From: Pseudomonas sp. KUIN-1
GTDB lineage: Bacteria; Pseudomonadota; Gammaproteobacteria; Pseudomonadales; Pseudomonadaceae
DNA length: 64,000 bases
Assembly (NCBI RefSeq): GCF_009176725.1
Contig: NZ_AP020337.1
Location: forward strand, 2,542,001-2,606,000
Direction: 5' to 3'
The notes under the pieces are model-generated. The model was not told where the DNA came from and did no database searches. It worked only from the letters and a program-made list of their open reading frames with translations. Positions 27,660-36,252 of this stretch are shown here, piece by piece. How positions within the stretch are numbered: the first letter of the stretch is position 1; each line of letters begins with the position of its first letter. The translations under genes were made by a program, and so were the position numbers.

Positions 27660-28994
27660 ATGTTGCCACCCGAAACACAGCGTCTGATCGAACAGCACGG
27701 CATCAAGTACGTACTGGCTCAGTTCGTCGACATTCATGGTTCGGCCAAGACCAAATCGGTTCCTGTGACAGGTCTGGAAATGGTTGCAGAGGACGGTGCC
27801 GGCTTTGCCGGTTTCGCGATCTGCGGGATGGGCATGGAGCCTCATGGGCCGGACTTCATGGCCAGGGGTGATCTGTCGTCGCTGACCCCGGTGCCATGGC
27901 AGCCGGGCTATGGACGGGTGGTGTGCATCGGCCATGTGGATGGCAAACCCTGGCCCTATGACAGCCGCTATGTGCTGCAGCAGCAGGTCGAACGCCTCAG
28001 TCAGCGTGGCTGGAGCCTCAATACCGGCCTGGAGCCCGAGTTCAGCCTGTTCAAGCGCGATGTCACCGGCAGCCTGCAGATGGTCGATGCCAGCGATAAC
28101 CTCGACAAGCCTTGCTACGACTACAAGGGGCTGTCGCGCTCTCGCGAGTTTCTCGAGCGCCTGACCGAGGCATTGCAGCCGGTGGGTTTCGACATCTATC
28201 AGATCGATCATGAAGACGCCAACGGCCAGTTCGAGATCAATTACACCTACAGCGAGGCCATGGAATCGGCTGACCGTTTCACCTTCTTCCGCATGGCTGC
28301 CGGTGAGATCGCCAATGACATGGGCATGATCTGCTCGTTCATGCCCAAGCCCGACCCCAAACGGGCCGGCAATGGCATGCACTTCCACTTGTCGATCGCC
28401 AGTGCCAGTAACAAGAACCTGTTCCACGATGCCAGCGATCCGAGCGGCATGGGGTTGTCGACGCTGGCCTATCACTTCGCTGCGGGCCTCCTGGCTCACG
28501 GGCCTGCGCTGTGCGCCTTTGCGGCACCCACGGTCAACTCCTACAAACGCCTGGTGGTCGGCAATTCACTGTCGGGGGCCACCTGGGCCCCGGCGTTTAT
28601 TGCCTTTGGTGCCAACAACCGCTCGGCGATGGTGCGCGTGCCCTATGGCCGCCTGGAGTTTCGTCTGCCCGACGCCGGTTGCAATCCGTATCTGGTCAGC
28701 GCCGCAATCATTGCCGCAGGGCTGGACGGTATCGACCGGCAACTGGAAATCGATCACGTCTGCAACGAGAACCTTTACAAATTGAGCCTCGAAGAGATTG
28801 CCGCACGGGGCATCAAGACCCTGCCGCAGTCGCTCAACGAAGCCTGCGACGCGCTGCAAGCCGACCCGTTGTTTGGCGAAGTGCTGGGCAGCGAGATTGT
28901 CGATGAATTCATCCGCCTCAAGCGCATGGAGTGGGTGGAATACAGCCGCCACGTGAGCGATTGGGAAGTGAAGCGCTATATCGAATTTTTCTAG
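27660..28994 (+). CDS. glnT: Type III glutamine synthetase-like protein (GlnT/GmaS family)
   Basis: A 444-residue ATP-dependent ligase of the glutamine synthetase fold. The N-terminal beta-grasp region ([15 protein letters not shown]), the metal-binding Glu in [12 protein letters not shown], the GNGMHFHLS motif and the glutamate loop [10 protein letters not shown] are visible. Together with glxBCD downstream it resembles either GlnT of rhizobia or gamma-glutamylmethylamide synthetase (GmaS) of the N-methylglutamate pathway; the sequence alone does not decide. ATG 27660 follows CCAGGAG. The genes that follow suggest ammonium or methylamine assimilation. Confidence 0.88.
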   Translation: MLPPETQRLIEQHGIKYVLAQFVDIHGSAKTKSVPVTGLEMVAEDGAGFAGFAICGMGMEPHGPDFMARGDLSSLTPVPWQPGYGRVVCIGHVDGKPWPYDSRYVLQQQVERLSQRGWSLNTGLEPEFSLFKRDVTGSLQMVDASDNLDKPCYDYKGLSRSREFLERLTEALQPVGFDIYQIDHEDANGQFEINYTYSEAMESADRFTFFRMAAGEIANDMGMICSFMPKPDPKRAGNGMHFHLSIASASNKNLFHDASDPSGMGLSTLAYHFAAGLLAHGPALCAFAAPTVNSYKRLVVGNSLSGATWAPAFIAFGANNRSAMVRVPYGRLEFRLPDAGCNPYLVSAAIIAAGLDGIDRQLEIDHVCNENLYKLSLEEIAARGIKTLPQSLNEACDALQADPLFGEVLGSEIVDEFIRLKRMEWVEYSRHVSDWEVKRYIEFF

Positions 28995-29120
28995 CGGCAA
29001 GTTTCAGAGAGCAGCTGCAAGTTTCAAGCGGCAAGCTGCAAGAAGAGGCTGGATTGCGGCGTGTTTGATTTCTCTGTCTACGCGGTTGGTTTTTAGCTTG
29101 CAGCTAAAAGCTTGCCGCTC
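28995..29120. repeat. GCAAGCT/AGCTTGC heptad repeat cluster, copy 2
   Basis: Words such as GCGGCAAG, GCTGCAAG and TAGCTTGCAGCTAAAAGCTT recur in both orientations between glnT and the amidotransferase gene, in the same arrangement as the cluster at 25418-25518: left-arm GCAAG words, a spacer, then AGCTTGC words. The segment separates otherwise tightly spaced genes. Confidence 0.65.
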
Positions 29121-29138
29121 CCGAACAAGGTGAGGCGT

Positions 29139-30059
29139 ATGTGCGGAATCGTTGGTTTGTATCTGAAAAACCCGGCGCTGGAGTCGCAACTCGGCAAGTT
29201 GTTCGAGCCGATGCTCGAAGCCATGACCGACCGCGGACCGGACAGTGCCGGGTTCGCCATCTATGGCGATGAAGTGGCGCAGGGCTGGGTCAAGCTGACC
29301 TTGCAGGCCACCAGCGAACAGTATGATTTCACGGCGCTGATTGCGGCGCTGCAAGGCAGGTTGAGCGCACCGCTGGACTGGTTTCAGAACGCCAGCGCCG
29401 TGGTGTTGAAGATTCACGCAGATGAAGCCCCGGTGCGCGCTGCGCTGGCGGAACTGGCACCGAGCGTGCGCATCATGAGTGCCGGGCAGAGCATCGAGAT
29501 CCTCAAGGGCATGGGCCTGCCGCGGGAGATTTCCGAACGCTTCGGTCTGGCGTCCATGAAGGGCAGTCACATCATCGGCCACACACGCATGGCCACCGAA
29601 AGCGCCGTGACCATGGAAGGCAGTCACCCATTCTCGACGGGCTCCGACCTGTGCCTGGTGCACAACGGCTCGCTGTCCAATCACTTTCGTCTGCGCCAGA
29701 ACCTGCGCCGCGAAGGCATTCACTTCGAGACCGACAACGACACTGAAGTGGCCGCCGGTTATCTGGCCTGGCGTCTGCAACAGGGCGACAGCCTGCAACA
29801 GGCGCTCGACAAGTCGCTTGAAGACCTCGATGGCTTCTTTACCTTCGCCATCGGCACACGCAATGGCTTTGCGGTGATTCGCGACCCGATCGCCTGCAAA
29901 CCGGCGATCCTTGCCGAAACCGATGACTACGTCGCCATGGCCTCGGAATACCAGGCGCTGTCCAGCCTGCCGGGGATCGAAAACGCCAGGGTCTGGGAAC
30001 CGGTCCCGGCCACCATGTACATCTGGGAACGCGAGCCAGCCGAGGGAGCACGCCCATGA
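29139..30059 (+). CDS. glxB: Class II glutamine amidotransferase (GlxB/MgsA-like)
   Basis: A 306-residue Ntn-type amidotransferase domain encoded as a free-standing protein. The start must be ATG 29139, because it places the nucleophile Cys at position 2 (MCGIVGLY); AAGGTGAGG precedes it. Typical motifs HTRMATES, HNGSLSNH and DNDTEVAA follow. It corresponds to the N-terminal domain of GltB, split off as in glx/mgs systems. It overlaps the next gene by 4 bp. Confidence 0.9.
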   Translation: MCGIVGLYLKNPALESQLGKLFEPMLEAMTDRGPDSAGFAIYGDEVAQGWVKLTLQATSEQYDFTALIAALQGRLSAPLDWFQNASAVVLKIHADEAPVRAALAELAPSVRIMSAGQSIEILKGMGLPREISERFGLASMKGSHIIGHTRMATESAVTMEGSHPFSTGSDLCLVHNGSLSNHFRLRQNLRREGIHFETDNDTEVAAGYLAWRLQQGDSLQQALDKSLEDLDGFFTFAIGTRNGFAVIRDPIACKPAILAETDDYVAMASEYQALSSLPGIENARVWEPVPATMYIWEREPAEGARP

Positions 30060-30739
30060 AAACCGTCGATCTTTCCAGCGCCACCGTGCGTGATCTCAAT
30101 CAGGCCCTGCACGATCAGGTCAAGGAACTGCAGGACCGCGAATGGCTGGTCACGCATCCCGATGGCGCGCACAACCTGGCGGTCGGCGTCAACGAAGCCA
30201 TCTCCATCGATATCCAGGGCCACGCGGGTTACTACTGCGCGGGGATGAACCAGAAAGCGTCGATCACCGTGCACGGCAACGTCGGTGTCGGCTGCGCGGA
30301 AAACATGATGTCCGGCGCTGTGCGGGTCAAGGGCAGCGCCTCGCAGGCAGCCGGCGCAACGGCACACGGTGGCTTGCTGGTGATTGAAGGCGATGCCGGG
30401 GCGCGCTGCGGGATTTCCATGAAAGGCATCGACATCGTGGTCGGCGGCAGCATCGGCCACATGAGCTGCTTTATGGGCCAGGCCGGTCGGCTGGTGGTCT
30501 GCGGCGACGCCGGCGATGCGCTGGGCGACTCGCTGTATGAAACGCGGATCTACGTCAAAGGCAAGGTCGAGTCACTGGGCTCCGACTGCATCGCCAAGGA
30601 GATGCGTGAAGAGCATCTGCAGGAGCTGCAGGAGTTGCTCAATCGCGCGGGCTTCAACGAGAAGGCAGCGGATTTCAAACGCTACGGCTCGGCCCGTCAG
30701 CTGTACAACTTCAAAGTCGATAACGCCTCCGCGTACTGA
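30056..30739 (+). CDS. glxC: GXGXG-domain protein (GlxC/MgsB-like)
   Basis: A 227-residue beta-helix protein equivalent to the C-terminal GXGXG domain of glutamate synthase, rich in G-x-x-G-x-x-x-G repeats such as GNVGVGCAENMMSGAVRVKG. It is structural rather than catalytic in GltB and probably forms a complex with the flanking amidotransferase and FMN subunits. ATG 30056 overlaps the glxB stop. Confidence 0.9.
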   Translation: MKTVDLSSATVRDLNQALHDQVKELQDREWLVTHPDGAHNLAVGVNEAISIDIQGHAGYYCAGMNQKASITVHGNVGVGCAENMMSGAVRVKGSASQAAGATAHGGLLVIEGDAGARCGISMKGIDIVVGGSIGHMSCFMGQAGRLVVCGDAGDALGDSLYETRIYVKGKVESLGSDCIAKEMREEHLQELQELLNRAGFNEKAADFKRYGSARQLYNFKVDNASAY

Positions 30740-30754
30740 TCCAGGAGCATTACC

Positions 30755-32095
30755 ATGAGCGACCCTATCAGCCACAAACCTGCTCCAGTCCTGCGCGAGT
30801 CGGCCACCTTCGATCGCCTGACCATTCAGGAAATCCAGCGCGCTGCGGAAACCGGCATCTACGACATTCGCGGTGGCGGCACCAAGCGCAAGCTGCCGCA
30901 CTTCGACGACCTGTTGCTGCTCGGCGCCAGCGTGTCGCGCTACCCGCTGGAAGGCTATCGCGAGAAATGCGGCACTGACGTGGTGCTCGGCAATCGTTTT
31001 GCCAAAAAGCCGTTGTACCTGAAAATCCCCGTGACCATTGCCGGCATGAGCTTCGGCGCGTTGTCGGCCAACGCCAAGGAAGCACTGGGCCGTGGCGCGA
31101 CCATCGCGGGGACCAGCACCACCACCGGCGACGGCGGCATGACCCCGGAAGAGCGTGGCCAGTCGCAGCATCTGGTCTATCAATACCTGCCATCGCGTTA
31201 TGGCATGAACCCGGACGACCTGCGCAAGGCCGATGCCATCGAGATCGTGCTGGGGCAGGGCGCCAAACCGGGCGGCGGTGGCATGTTGCTGGGCATGAAA
31301 GTCACCGAACGGGTGGCTGGCATGCGTACCTTGCCGGTCGGCGTCGATCAGCGTTCGGCATGCCGTCACCCGGACTGGACCGGCCCTGACGATCTGGCGA
31401 TCAAGATTGCCGAGATTCGCGAGATCACCGACTGGGAAAAGCCGATCTACGTGAAGATCGGTGCCAGCCGTCCCTACTACGACGTGAAACTGGCCGTGAA
31501 AGCCGGCGCCGACGTGATCGTGCTCGACGGCATGCAGGGCGGTACGGCGGCGACTCAGGAAGTGTTCATCGAACACGTCGGCATCCCGATTCTGCCTGCC
31601 ATCCCCCAGGCCGTGCAGGCGTTGCAGGAAATGGGCATGCACCGCAAGGTGCAGTTGATCGTCTCCGGCGGCATCCGCAACGGCGCCGACGTGGCCAAGG
31701 CCATGGCGCTGGGTGCCGATGCGGTAGCGATTGGTACGGCAGCGTTGATTGCACTCGGCGACAACCATCCGCGTCTGGACGAAGAACTGAAAAAGCTCGG
31801 CTCGGCAGCGGGTTACTACGACGACTGGCAAAACGGCCGCGACCCGGCGGGCATCACCACCCAGGACCCGGAACTGTCCAAACGTCTCGACCCGGTCGAA
31901 GGCGGCCGGCGCCTGGCCAACTACCTGCGCGTACTCGTCCTCGAAGCCCAGACCATGGCCCGCGCATGCGGTAAATCACACCTGCACAACCTCGACCCGG
32001 AAGACCTGGTGGCACTGACCGTCGAGTCAGCAGCCATGGCCCGCGTGCCCCTGGCCGGGACATCGTGGATTCCCGGGTCTGGTTCTGGTTACTGA
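30755..32095 (+). CDS. glxD: FMN-binding glutamate synthase-family protein (GlxD/MgsC-like)
   Basis: A 446-residue FMN-barrel subunit corresponding to the central catalytic domain of glutamate synthase. Barrel motifs include KIGASRPYYDVKLAVKAGAD, VLDGMQGGTAATQE and VSGGIRNGADVAKAMALGAD. Together with GlxB and GlxC it would move an amide or methylamine group onto an acceptor to make glutamate or N-methylglutamate. It starts 15 bp after glxC behind CAGGAG. Confidence 0.9.
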   Translation: MSDPISHKPAPVLRESATFDRLTIQEIQRAAETGIYDIRGGGTKRKLPHFDDLLLLGASVSRYPLEGYREKCGTDVVLGNRFAKKPLYLKIPVTIAGMSFGALSANAKEALGRGATIAGTSTTTGDGGMTPEERGQSQHLVYQYLPSRYGMNPDDLRKADAIEIVLGQGAKPGGGGMLLGMKVTERVAGMRTLPVGVDQRSACRHPDWTGPDDLAIKIAEIREITDWEKPIYVKIGASRPYYDVKLAVKAGADVIVLDGMQGGTAATQEVFIEHVGIPILPAIPQAVQALQEMGMHRKVQLIVSGGIRNGADVAKAMALGADAVAIGTAALIALGDNHPRLDEELKKLGSAAGYYDDWQNGRDPAGITTQDPELSKRLDPVEGGRRLANYLRVLVLEAQTMARACGKSHLHNLDPEDLVALTVESAAMARVPLAGTSWIPGSGSGY

Positions 32096-32104
32096 CGCCA
32101 TACC

Positions 32105-32425
32105 GGGCTTTTCGATCACGATGGCACTGACGACGCGGAGTGCGACGTCAGTGACGGGGCGAAGGAACCCGATGAAGTCGGGCCGGAAACCGGAGCGGGG
32201 ATTTTGCTCACTTTGGTCCCTCAACGTGAGTCGCCGAGGGGCGAAAAGGTGACCTGAGCCAAACACCAATCCACCTGACATCACAGAACCGCTGTGTGAC
32301 GCAGAGCGTCACAAAAGGCATTACCACGCGGAGCGTGGGAACGAGCGTCGCAATGTGATTTTTGATTCTGGCCGAAGGGCAGAAGCCTGGAAGCCTTTTA
32401 TTTGTAGCCTCCAGGACGATGAACC
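32105..32425 (+). repeat. Dispersed structured repeat, copy 1 (no insert)
   Basis: Copy 1 of a ~320-400 bp repeat found also at 33850 and 51004. It has hairpins ACTGACG/CGTCAGT, CCCGAT-GAA-GTCGGG and CTCAC/GTGAG and ends in a REP palindrome (GTGACGCAGAGCGTCAC) plus a tail shared with copy 2. It has a single AGTGAC (32150-32155) where the other copies carry a 100-bp insert. It fills the 413-bp gap before amt; no gene is seen. Confidence 0.8.
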
Positions 32426-32508
32426 CTCAAGAGGCCAAAGAGCCTCGCCTTTCTGAATAACCCCCTTTGCTGCCAGACACTTTCCATTCATTTGCGGGAG
32501 CTTTGAAC

Positions 32509-33834
32509 ATGGTCAATCGTCTACACGGCAAATCCTTTAAAGCCTTACTCGCGCTCGGCGCCTTTGCCCCGATTGCGCAGGCAGCTGACGCCCCCGTTCT
32601 GAACACCGGCAGCACGGCCTGGATGGTCACCGCAGCCGTGCTGGTGCTGTTCATGTGCCTTCCGGGGCTGGCACTGTTTTACGGCGGTCTGGTACGGGCC
32701 AAGAACATGCTCTCGCTGTTCACCCAGTGTTTCGGCATTGCCGGAGTCGTGGGCGTGCTGTGGGTCATCTATGGCTACAGTATGGTGGTCGACACCAGCA
32801 ACATGGTCGAAGGACAAGTGAGTTTCAATAGTTTCGTGGGCGGTCTGAGTCGTGCGTTTCTGGCCGGCATGACCCCCGACAGCCTGGTCGGCGATATCCC
32901 TGAAGGGGTATTCGTAACCTTCCAGATGACCTTCGCCATCATCACCCCGGCGCTGATTGCCGGGGCCTTCGCCGAACGCATGAAGTTCTCTGCGGCGCTG
33001 CTGTTCATGGCGCTGTGGTTCACCCTGGTGTATGCGCCGGTCGCGCACATGGTCTGGGGGGGCGCCGGCGCCTTGATGCACAACTGGGGCGTGCTGGACT
33101 TCGCTGGCGGCACCGCGGTGCACATCAATGCCGGTGTCGCGGCACTGGCGGCATGTCTGGTACTGGGCAAGCGCAAGGGTTATCAGAACACCCCGATGCC
33201 GGCGCACAACCTGAGCCTGACCATGGCCGGCGCAGCGATGCTCTGGGTCGGCTGGTTCGGTTTCAATATCGGTTCCGGTGGTGGCCTGAACGGCACGTCC
33301 GGCATCGTCATGCTCAACACGCAAGTGGGGGCGTGCGCCGGGATACTCGGCTGGATGTTCACCGAGTGGTTCAAGGTCGGCAAACCCAGCGCGCTGGGTC
33401 TGGCCAGCGGCGCATTGTCGGGTCTGGTCGGCATCACCCCGGCGTGTGCCTACGTCGGAGTCGGCGGGGCACTGGCCATCGGCGTGCTGTGTGGAGTGTT
33501 CTGCTACCTGAGCGTAACCGTGCTGAAAAAACGCCTGGGCTATGACGACAGCCTCGACGTCTTCGGCCTGCACGGCATCGGCGGCATGATCGGTGCAATA
33601 CTGACCGGCGTGTTCTGCGTACCCGCACTGGGCGGTCTGGTGCCCGATGTCAGCATGGGCGCCCAAGTGATTGCCCAGATCAAAGGCGTGCTGTTCACCA
33701 CCGCCTACTGCTTCGCGGTCAGCTGGATCATCCTCAAAGCCGTGCAGGCACTGATCGGCCTGCGCGCGCATGAGTCAGTCGAAGAAATGGGCCTGGACCT
33801 GGCCGAGCACAACGAACGGGCCTACAACCATTGA
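32509..33834 (+). CDS. amtB: Ammonium transporter AmtB
   Basis: A 441-residue Amt/MEP channel with an N-terminal signal sequence (LLALGAFAPIAQA) and eleven hydrophobic segments. Signature stretches include YGGLVRAKNMLS, GGTAVHINAGVAALAA (pore His) and DVFGLHGIGGMIGA (second pore His). ATG 32509 follows GCGGGAG. Its position after glnT-glxBCD suggests supply of ammonium or methylammonium to that system, but a structured repeat copy separates it, so it may have its own promoter. Another repeat copy follows it. Confidence 0.94.
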   Translation: MVNRLHGKSFKALLALGAFAPIAQAADAPVLNTGSTAWMVTAAVLVLFMCLPGLALFYGGLVRAKNMLSLFTQCFGIAGVVGVLWVIYGYSMVVDTSNMVEGQVSFNSFVGGLSRAFLAGMTPDSLVGDIPEGVFVTFQMTFAIITPALIAGAFAERMKFSAALLFMALWFTLVYAPVAHMVWGGAGALMHNWGVLDFAGGTAVHINAGVAALAACLVLGKRKGYQNTPMPAHNLSLTMAGAAMLWVGWFGFNIGSGGGLNGTSGIVMLNTQVGACAGILGWMFTEWFKVGKPSALGLASGALSGLVGITPACAYVGVGGALAIGVLCGVFCYLSVTVLKKRLGYDDSLDVFGLHGIGGMIGAILTGVFCVPALGGLVPDVSMGAQVIAQIKGVLFTTAYCFAVSWIILKAVQALIGLRAHESVEEMGLDLAEHNERAYNH

Positions 33835-33849
33835 GAGGGCTGTCTTGCC

Positions 33850-34262
33850 CATAATAAAAGCGCCTTTTAATCGCGATGGTACTGACGACGCAGAGTGCGA
33901 CGTTAGTGACGGCTGAGTCCTGGCGCTGATCCGGGGGTAGCCTGGCAGGACGCCAGGCTAGCTGCACCGGGCCATGGATGGCCCGTTGCAGCGACCCCCG
34001 GATCAGTGACAGGGCGAAGGAACCCGACGAAGTCGGGCCGGAAACGGAGCTGCGGGCTTTGCCTACTTTGGCCCCATCAAAGTAGGTCGCCGAGGGGCGA
34101 AAAGGTGATCTGAGCCGGACCCCAACCTACCTGATATCACAGAACCGCTCTGTGACGCAGAGCGTCACGGAAGGCATTACCACGCGTGGGAACGAGAGTC
34201 GCAATGTGATTTTTGATTCGGGCAGAAGCCTGGAAGCCTTTTACTTGGAGCCTCCAGGACTT
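33850..34262 (+). repeat. Dispersed structured repeat, copy 2 (with 100-bp insert)
   Basis: Second copy, in the same orientation as copy 1, so the two are direct repeats flanking amtB. Hairpins include CCCGAC-GAA-GTCGGG and CCTACTTTG/CAAAGTAGG. It carries the 100-bp cloverleaf insert (33911-34010) and ends in the REP palindrome and the same tail as copy 1. It occupies most of the 515-bp gap between amtB and the monooxygenase gene; no gene is seen. Confidence 0.82.
33911..34010. mobile_element. 100-bp cloverleaf-like insert in repeat copy 2
   Basis: The segment is bounded by AGTGAC on the left (33905-33910) and right (34005-34010). Its outer stem is CTGATCCGGGGGT/ACCCCCGGATCAG; inner stems are AGCCTGGC/GCCAGGCT and GCTGCA..CGGGCCAT/ATGGCCCG..TGCAGC. 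An identically sized insert is in copy 3. No coding capacity. Mobility is inferred from the empty copy 1 and the AGTGAC duplication. Confidence 0.5.
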
Positions 34263-34349
34263 GCGCATAACGATGAGTGCAGAGCGTGTGGAGGATCAAT
34301 ATTATGGTCTGAGCAGCATTTTCCTGGGCCTCTCAGGCAATCTCAACAC

Positions 34350-35387
34350 TCAACGAAACACCGGCACCACGTGCTTGATGAACAGCTCGAGCGACTTTTT
34401 CTTCTCGGCGTGCGGCAGGCTGTTGTCGCACCAGAAGCTGAACTCGTCGACACCCAACTCCTGATAGTGACGAAGGCGCGGAATGATCTCCTCCGGGGTG
34501 CCGATCATAGTGTTCTTGCGGATATTCTCCAGCTCGAACTCCGGACGTTCCTTGAATTTCTCTTCCGGGCTGGGGGCCAGAAAACCGTTGACCGGCGTCT
34601 GTTTGTTGCCGAACCAGGCGTCGAAGGTACGGTAGAACTTCGCGATGGCGGTGGCGCCCACTTTCCAGCCTTCAGGATCATCTGCGGCATGCACATGCGT
34701 GTGGCGCAATACCATCAATTGCGGGCGGCGCACTTCGGGATTGTTGGCCAGCGCGGCTTCGAACTTGTTCTTCAGGTCGACAACTTCTTCATCACCCTTC
34801 ATCAATGGGGTGACCATCACGTTACAGCCGTTCTGCACGGCGAAATTGTGCGAGTCAGGGTCGCGTGCAGCGATCCACATCGGTGGCGTGCTGATCGGCT
34901 TGGGCACGGAAGTCGAGGTCGGGAATTTCCAGATGTCGCCATCGTGAGCGTAGTCACCCTGCCACAGCGCACGTACCACCGGGACCATCTCACGCAACGC
35001 CTTGCCACCTTCGGAGGCTGGCATGCCACCGGCCATGCGGTCGAACTCCACCTGATAGGCGCCGCGTGCCAGGCCGACTTCCATTCGCCCGTTGCTGATC
35101 ACATCCAGCAGCGCGCATTCTCCCGCGACCCGCAATGGATGCCAGAACGGCGCAATGATGGTGCCGGCGCCCAGATGAATACGCGTGGTCCTGGCCGCCA
35201 GATAGGCCAGCAGCGGCATCGGGCTTGGCGAGATGGTGTATTCCATCGCGTGGTGTTCGCCGATCCAGACGGTGCTGAAGCCACCTTGCTCGGCCATCAG
35301 CGTCAGCTCGGTCAGGTCCTCGAAAAGCTGGCGATGACTGACACTGTCATCCCAGCGTTCCATGTGCACGAACAACGAAAACTTCAT
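34350..35387 (-). CDS. Luciferase-like (LLM class) flavin-dependent monooxygenase
   Basis: A 345-residue TIM-barrel protein of the bacterial luciferase family, with the family's N-terminal strand KFSLFVHMERW, the WIGEHHAMEY region and the LARGAYQVEFDR segment. ATG 35387 is chosen over an in-frame upstream extension because it follows CGAGGT and opens the first barrel strand. The substrate is unknown. A second family member of the SfnG type lies 0.9 kb away on the other strand, hinting at organosulfur or related oxidation. Confidence 0.85.
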   Translation of the reverse strand: MKFSLFVHMERWDDSVSHRQLFEDLTELTLMAEQGGFSTVWIGEHHAMEYTISPSPMPLLAYLAARTTRIHLGAGTIIAPFWHPLRVAGECALLDVISNGRMEVGLARGAYQVEFDRMAGGMPASEGGKALREMVPVVRALWQGDYAHDGDIWKFPTSTSVPKPISTPPMWIAARDPDSHNFAVQNGCNVMVTPLMKGDEEVVDLKNKFEAALANNPEVRRPQLMVLRHTHVHAADDPEGWKVGATAIAKFYRTFDAWFGNKQTPVNGFLAPSPEEKFKERPEFELENIRKNTMIGTPEEIIPRLRHYQELGVDEFSFWCDNSLPHAEKKKSLELFIKHVVPVFR

Positions 35388-35523
35388 GACACTTACCTCG
35401 CTTAAATCCTGGCGCCTGCACCGGCGTGATGAGTTATTGTTGTCTGATGGTATACCGTAATACTTTCGGTGCAAGTGTTTTTTGCGCCGCTGCTCCTCGT
35501 TGCAAAATGCAACGGCAGAAACG

Positions 35524-35550
35524 AAAAAAGCGCCTCAAAGGAGGCGCTTT
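35524..35550 (-). terminator. Rho-independent terminator of the small secreted protein gene
   Basis: AAAGCGCCTC, loop CTTT and GAGGCGCTTT followed by further T residues, read on the minus strand, form a perfect 10-bp stem about 45 bp downstream of the stop at 35594. Confidence 0.85.
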
Positions 35551-35593
35551 CGGATGTTGCGGATTCAGCCGGGGCAGGCTCGATCAGTCGGCT

Positions 35594-35929
35594 TCAACTG
35601 CAGGCTTCGGATTCAATATAGTCAGCCGTGGAGTCGCGAATCACCGGTCCCATGCCACTCACGGCCTTAGCCTGCTCCATGATTTCCAGCGTGGAACCGG
35701 TGCCGACCAGGTTCACCGTATGGTTGGCGCAGTTATACACCCGCTTGGAGTAGATCACCCCAAGCATGCCTTCACGCCGGGTGATCACCACGCGTTCCTT
35801 TGCGCTGCCGCTTTTTTCTACCAGTGCGTGATGACCGGTCGGATCATGGGGGATGGATAGGGTTTTGCCTTCGGCATGCGCCGACAGGGCAGGGATCATC
35901 AGGGCCAGAAAACAGGCATGCAATTTCAT
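35594..35929 (-). CDS. Small secreted protein of unknown function
   Basis: A 111-residue protein with a clear signal peptide (MKLHACFLALMIPALSAHA, cut before EGK). ATG 35929 follows CAGGAG and is preferred over the upstream extension. The mature part has two cysteines (YNCANH and the penultimate ESEACS) that could pair in the periplasm. It is followed by a strong terminator. No family was recognised; it is probably a conserved Pseudomonas periplasmic protein. Confidence 0.78.
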   Translation of the reverse strand: MKLHACFLALMIPALSAHAEGKTLSIPHDPTGHHALVEKSGSAKERVVITRREGMLGVIYSKRVYNCANHTVNLVGTGSTLEIMEQAKAVSGMGPVIRDSTADYIESEACS

Positions 35930-36069
35930 CAGTGCTCCTGCGGATGAATGCGGGTTCGTTGGATCCAAAATTTACTACTGCAACACGATTCTGGATAGCA
36001 GGGCGAGCTGCCTCTCGTCGGCTTGTTTTCATCAAATCACACCCTGCGCCATGCCAAAAAAACCGTGAA

Positions 36070-36089
36070 GCTGTTGCTCCGGCAACAGC
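36070..36089. promoter_or_regulatory. Possible enhancer-binding site upstream of sfnG
   Basis: GCTGTTGC-TCCG-GCAACAGC is a perfect 8-bp inverted repeat about 90 bp before the sigma-54 promoter at 36173, the usual distance for an enhancer-binding protein such as SfnR. Identity of the protein is inferred. Confidence 0.4.
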
Positions 36090-36172
36090 CATTCCACACC
36101 CTGGCATGGCACGGACAGTTGACGCCGCACCTTAGCCGTCGCAACGCCTTGATCTGCCTGTATTTTATTCAA

Positions 36173-36188
36173 TGGCACGGTTGCTGCT
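36173..36188 (+). promoter_or_regulatory. Sigma-54 promoter of sfnG
   Basis: TGGCACGGTTGCTGCT fits TGGCACGNNNNTTGCW with one mismatch and correct GG/GC spacing; the predicted start is near 36200, about 50 bp before the sfnG ATG. sfn genes in P. putida are sigma-54 dependent. The rest of this 323-bp gap shows nothing else. Confidence 0.65.
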
Positions 36189-36252
36189 CTGTGGATGTGC
36201 AGGCCCTTGTGCTTAATGCGCTCGGGAAGCTTGCAGCCAGAGGAGTACCGAT

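Noticed and set aside
34010..34040. GGAACCC considered as a HrpL (type III secretion) box
   Set aside because: No CCAC half-site at 15-17 bp spacing; the sequence belongs to the dispersed repeat.
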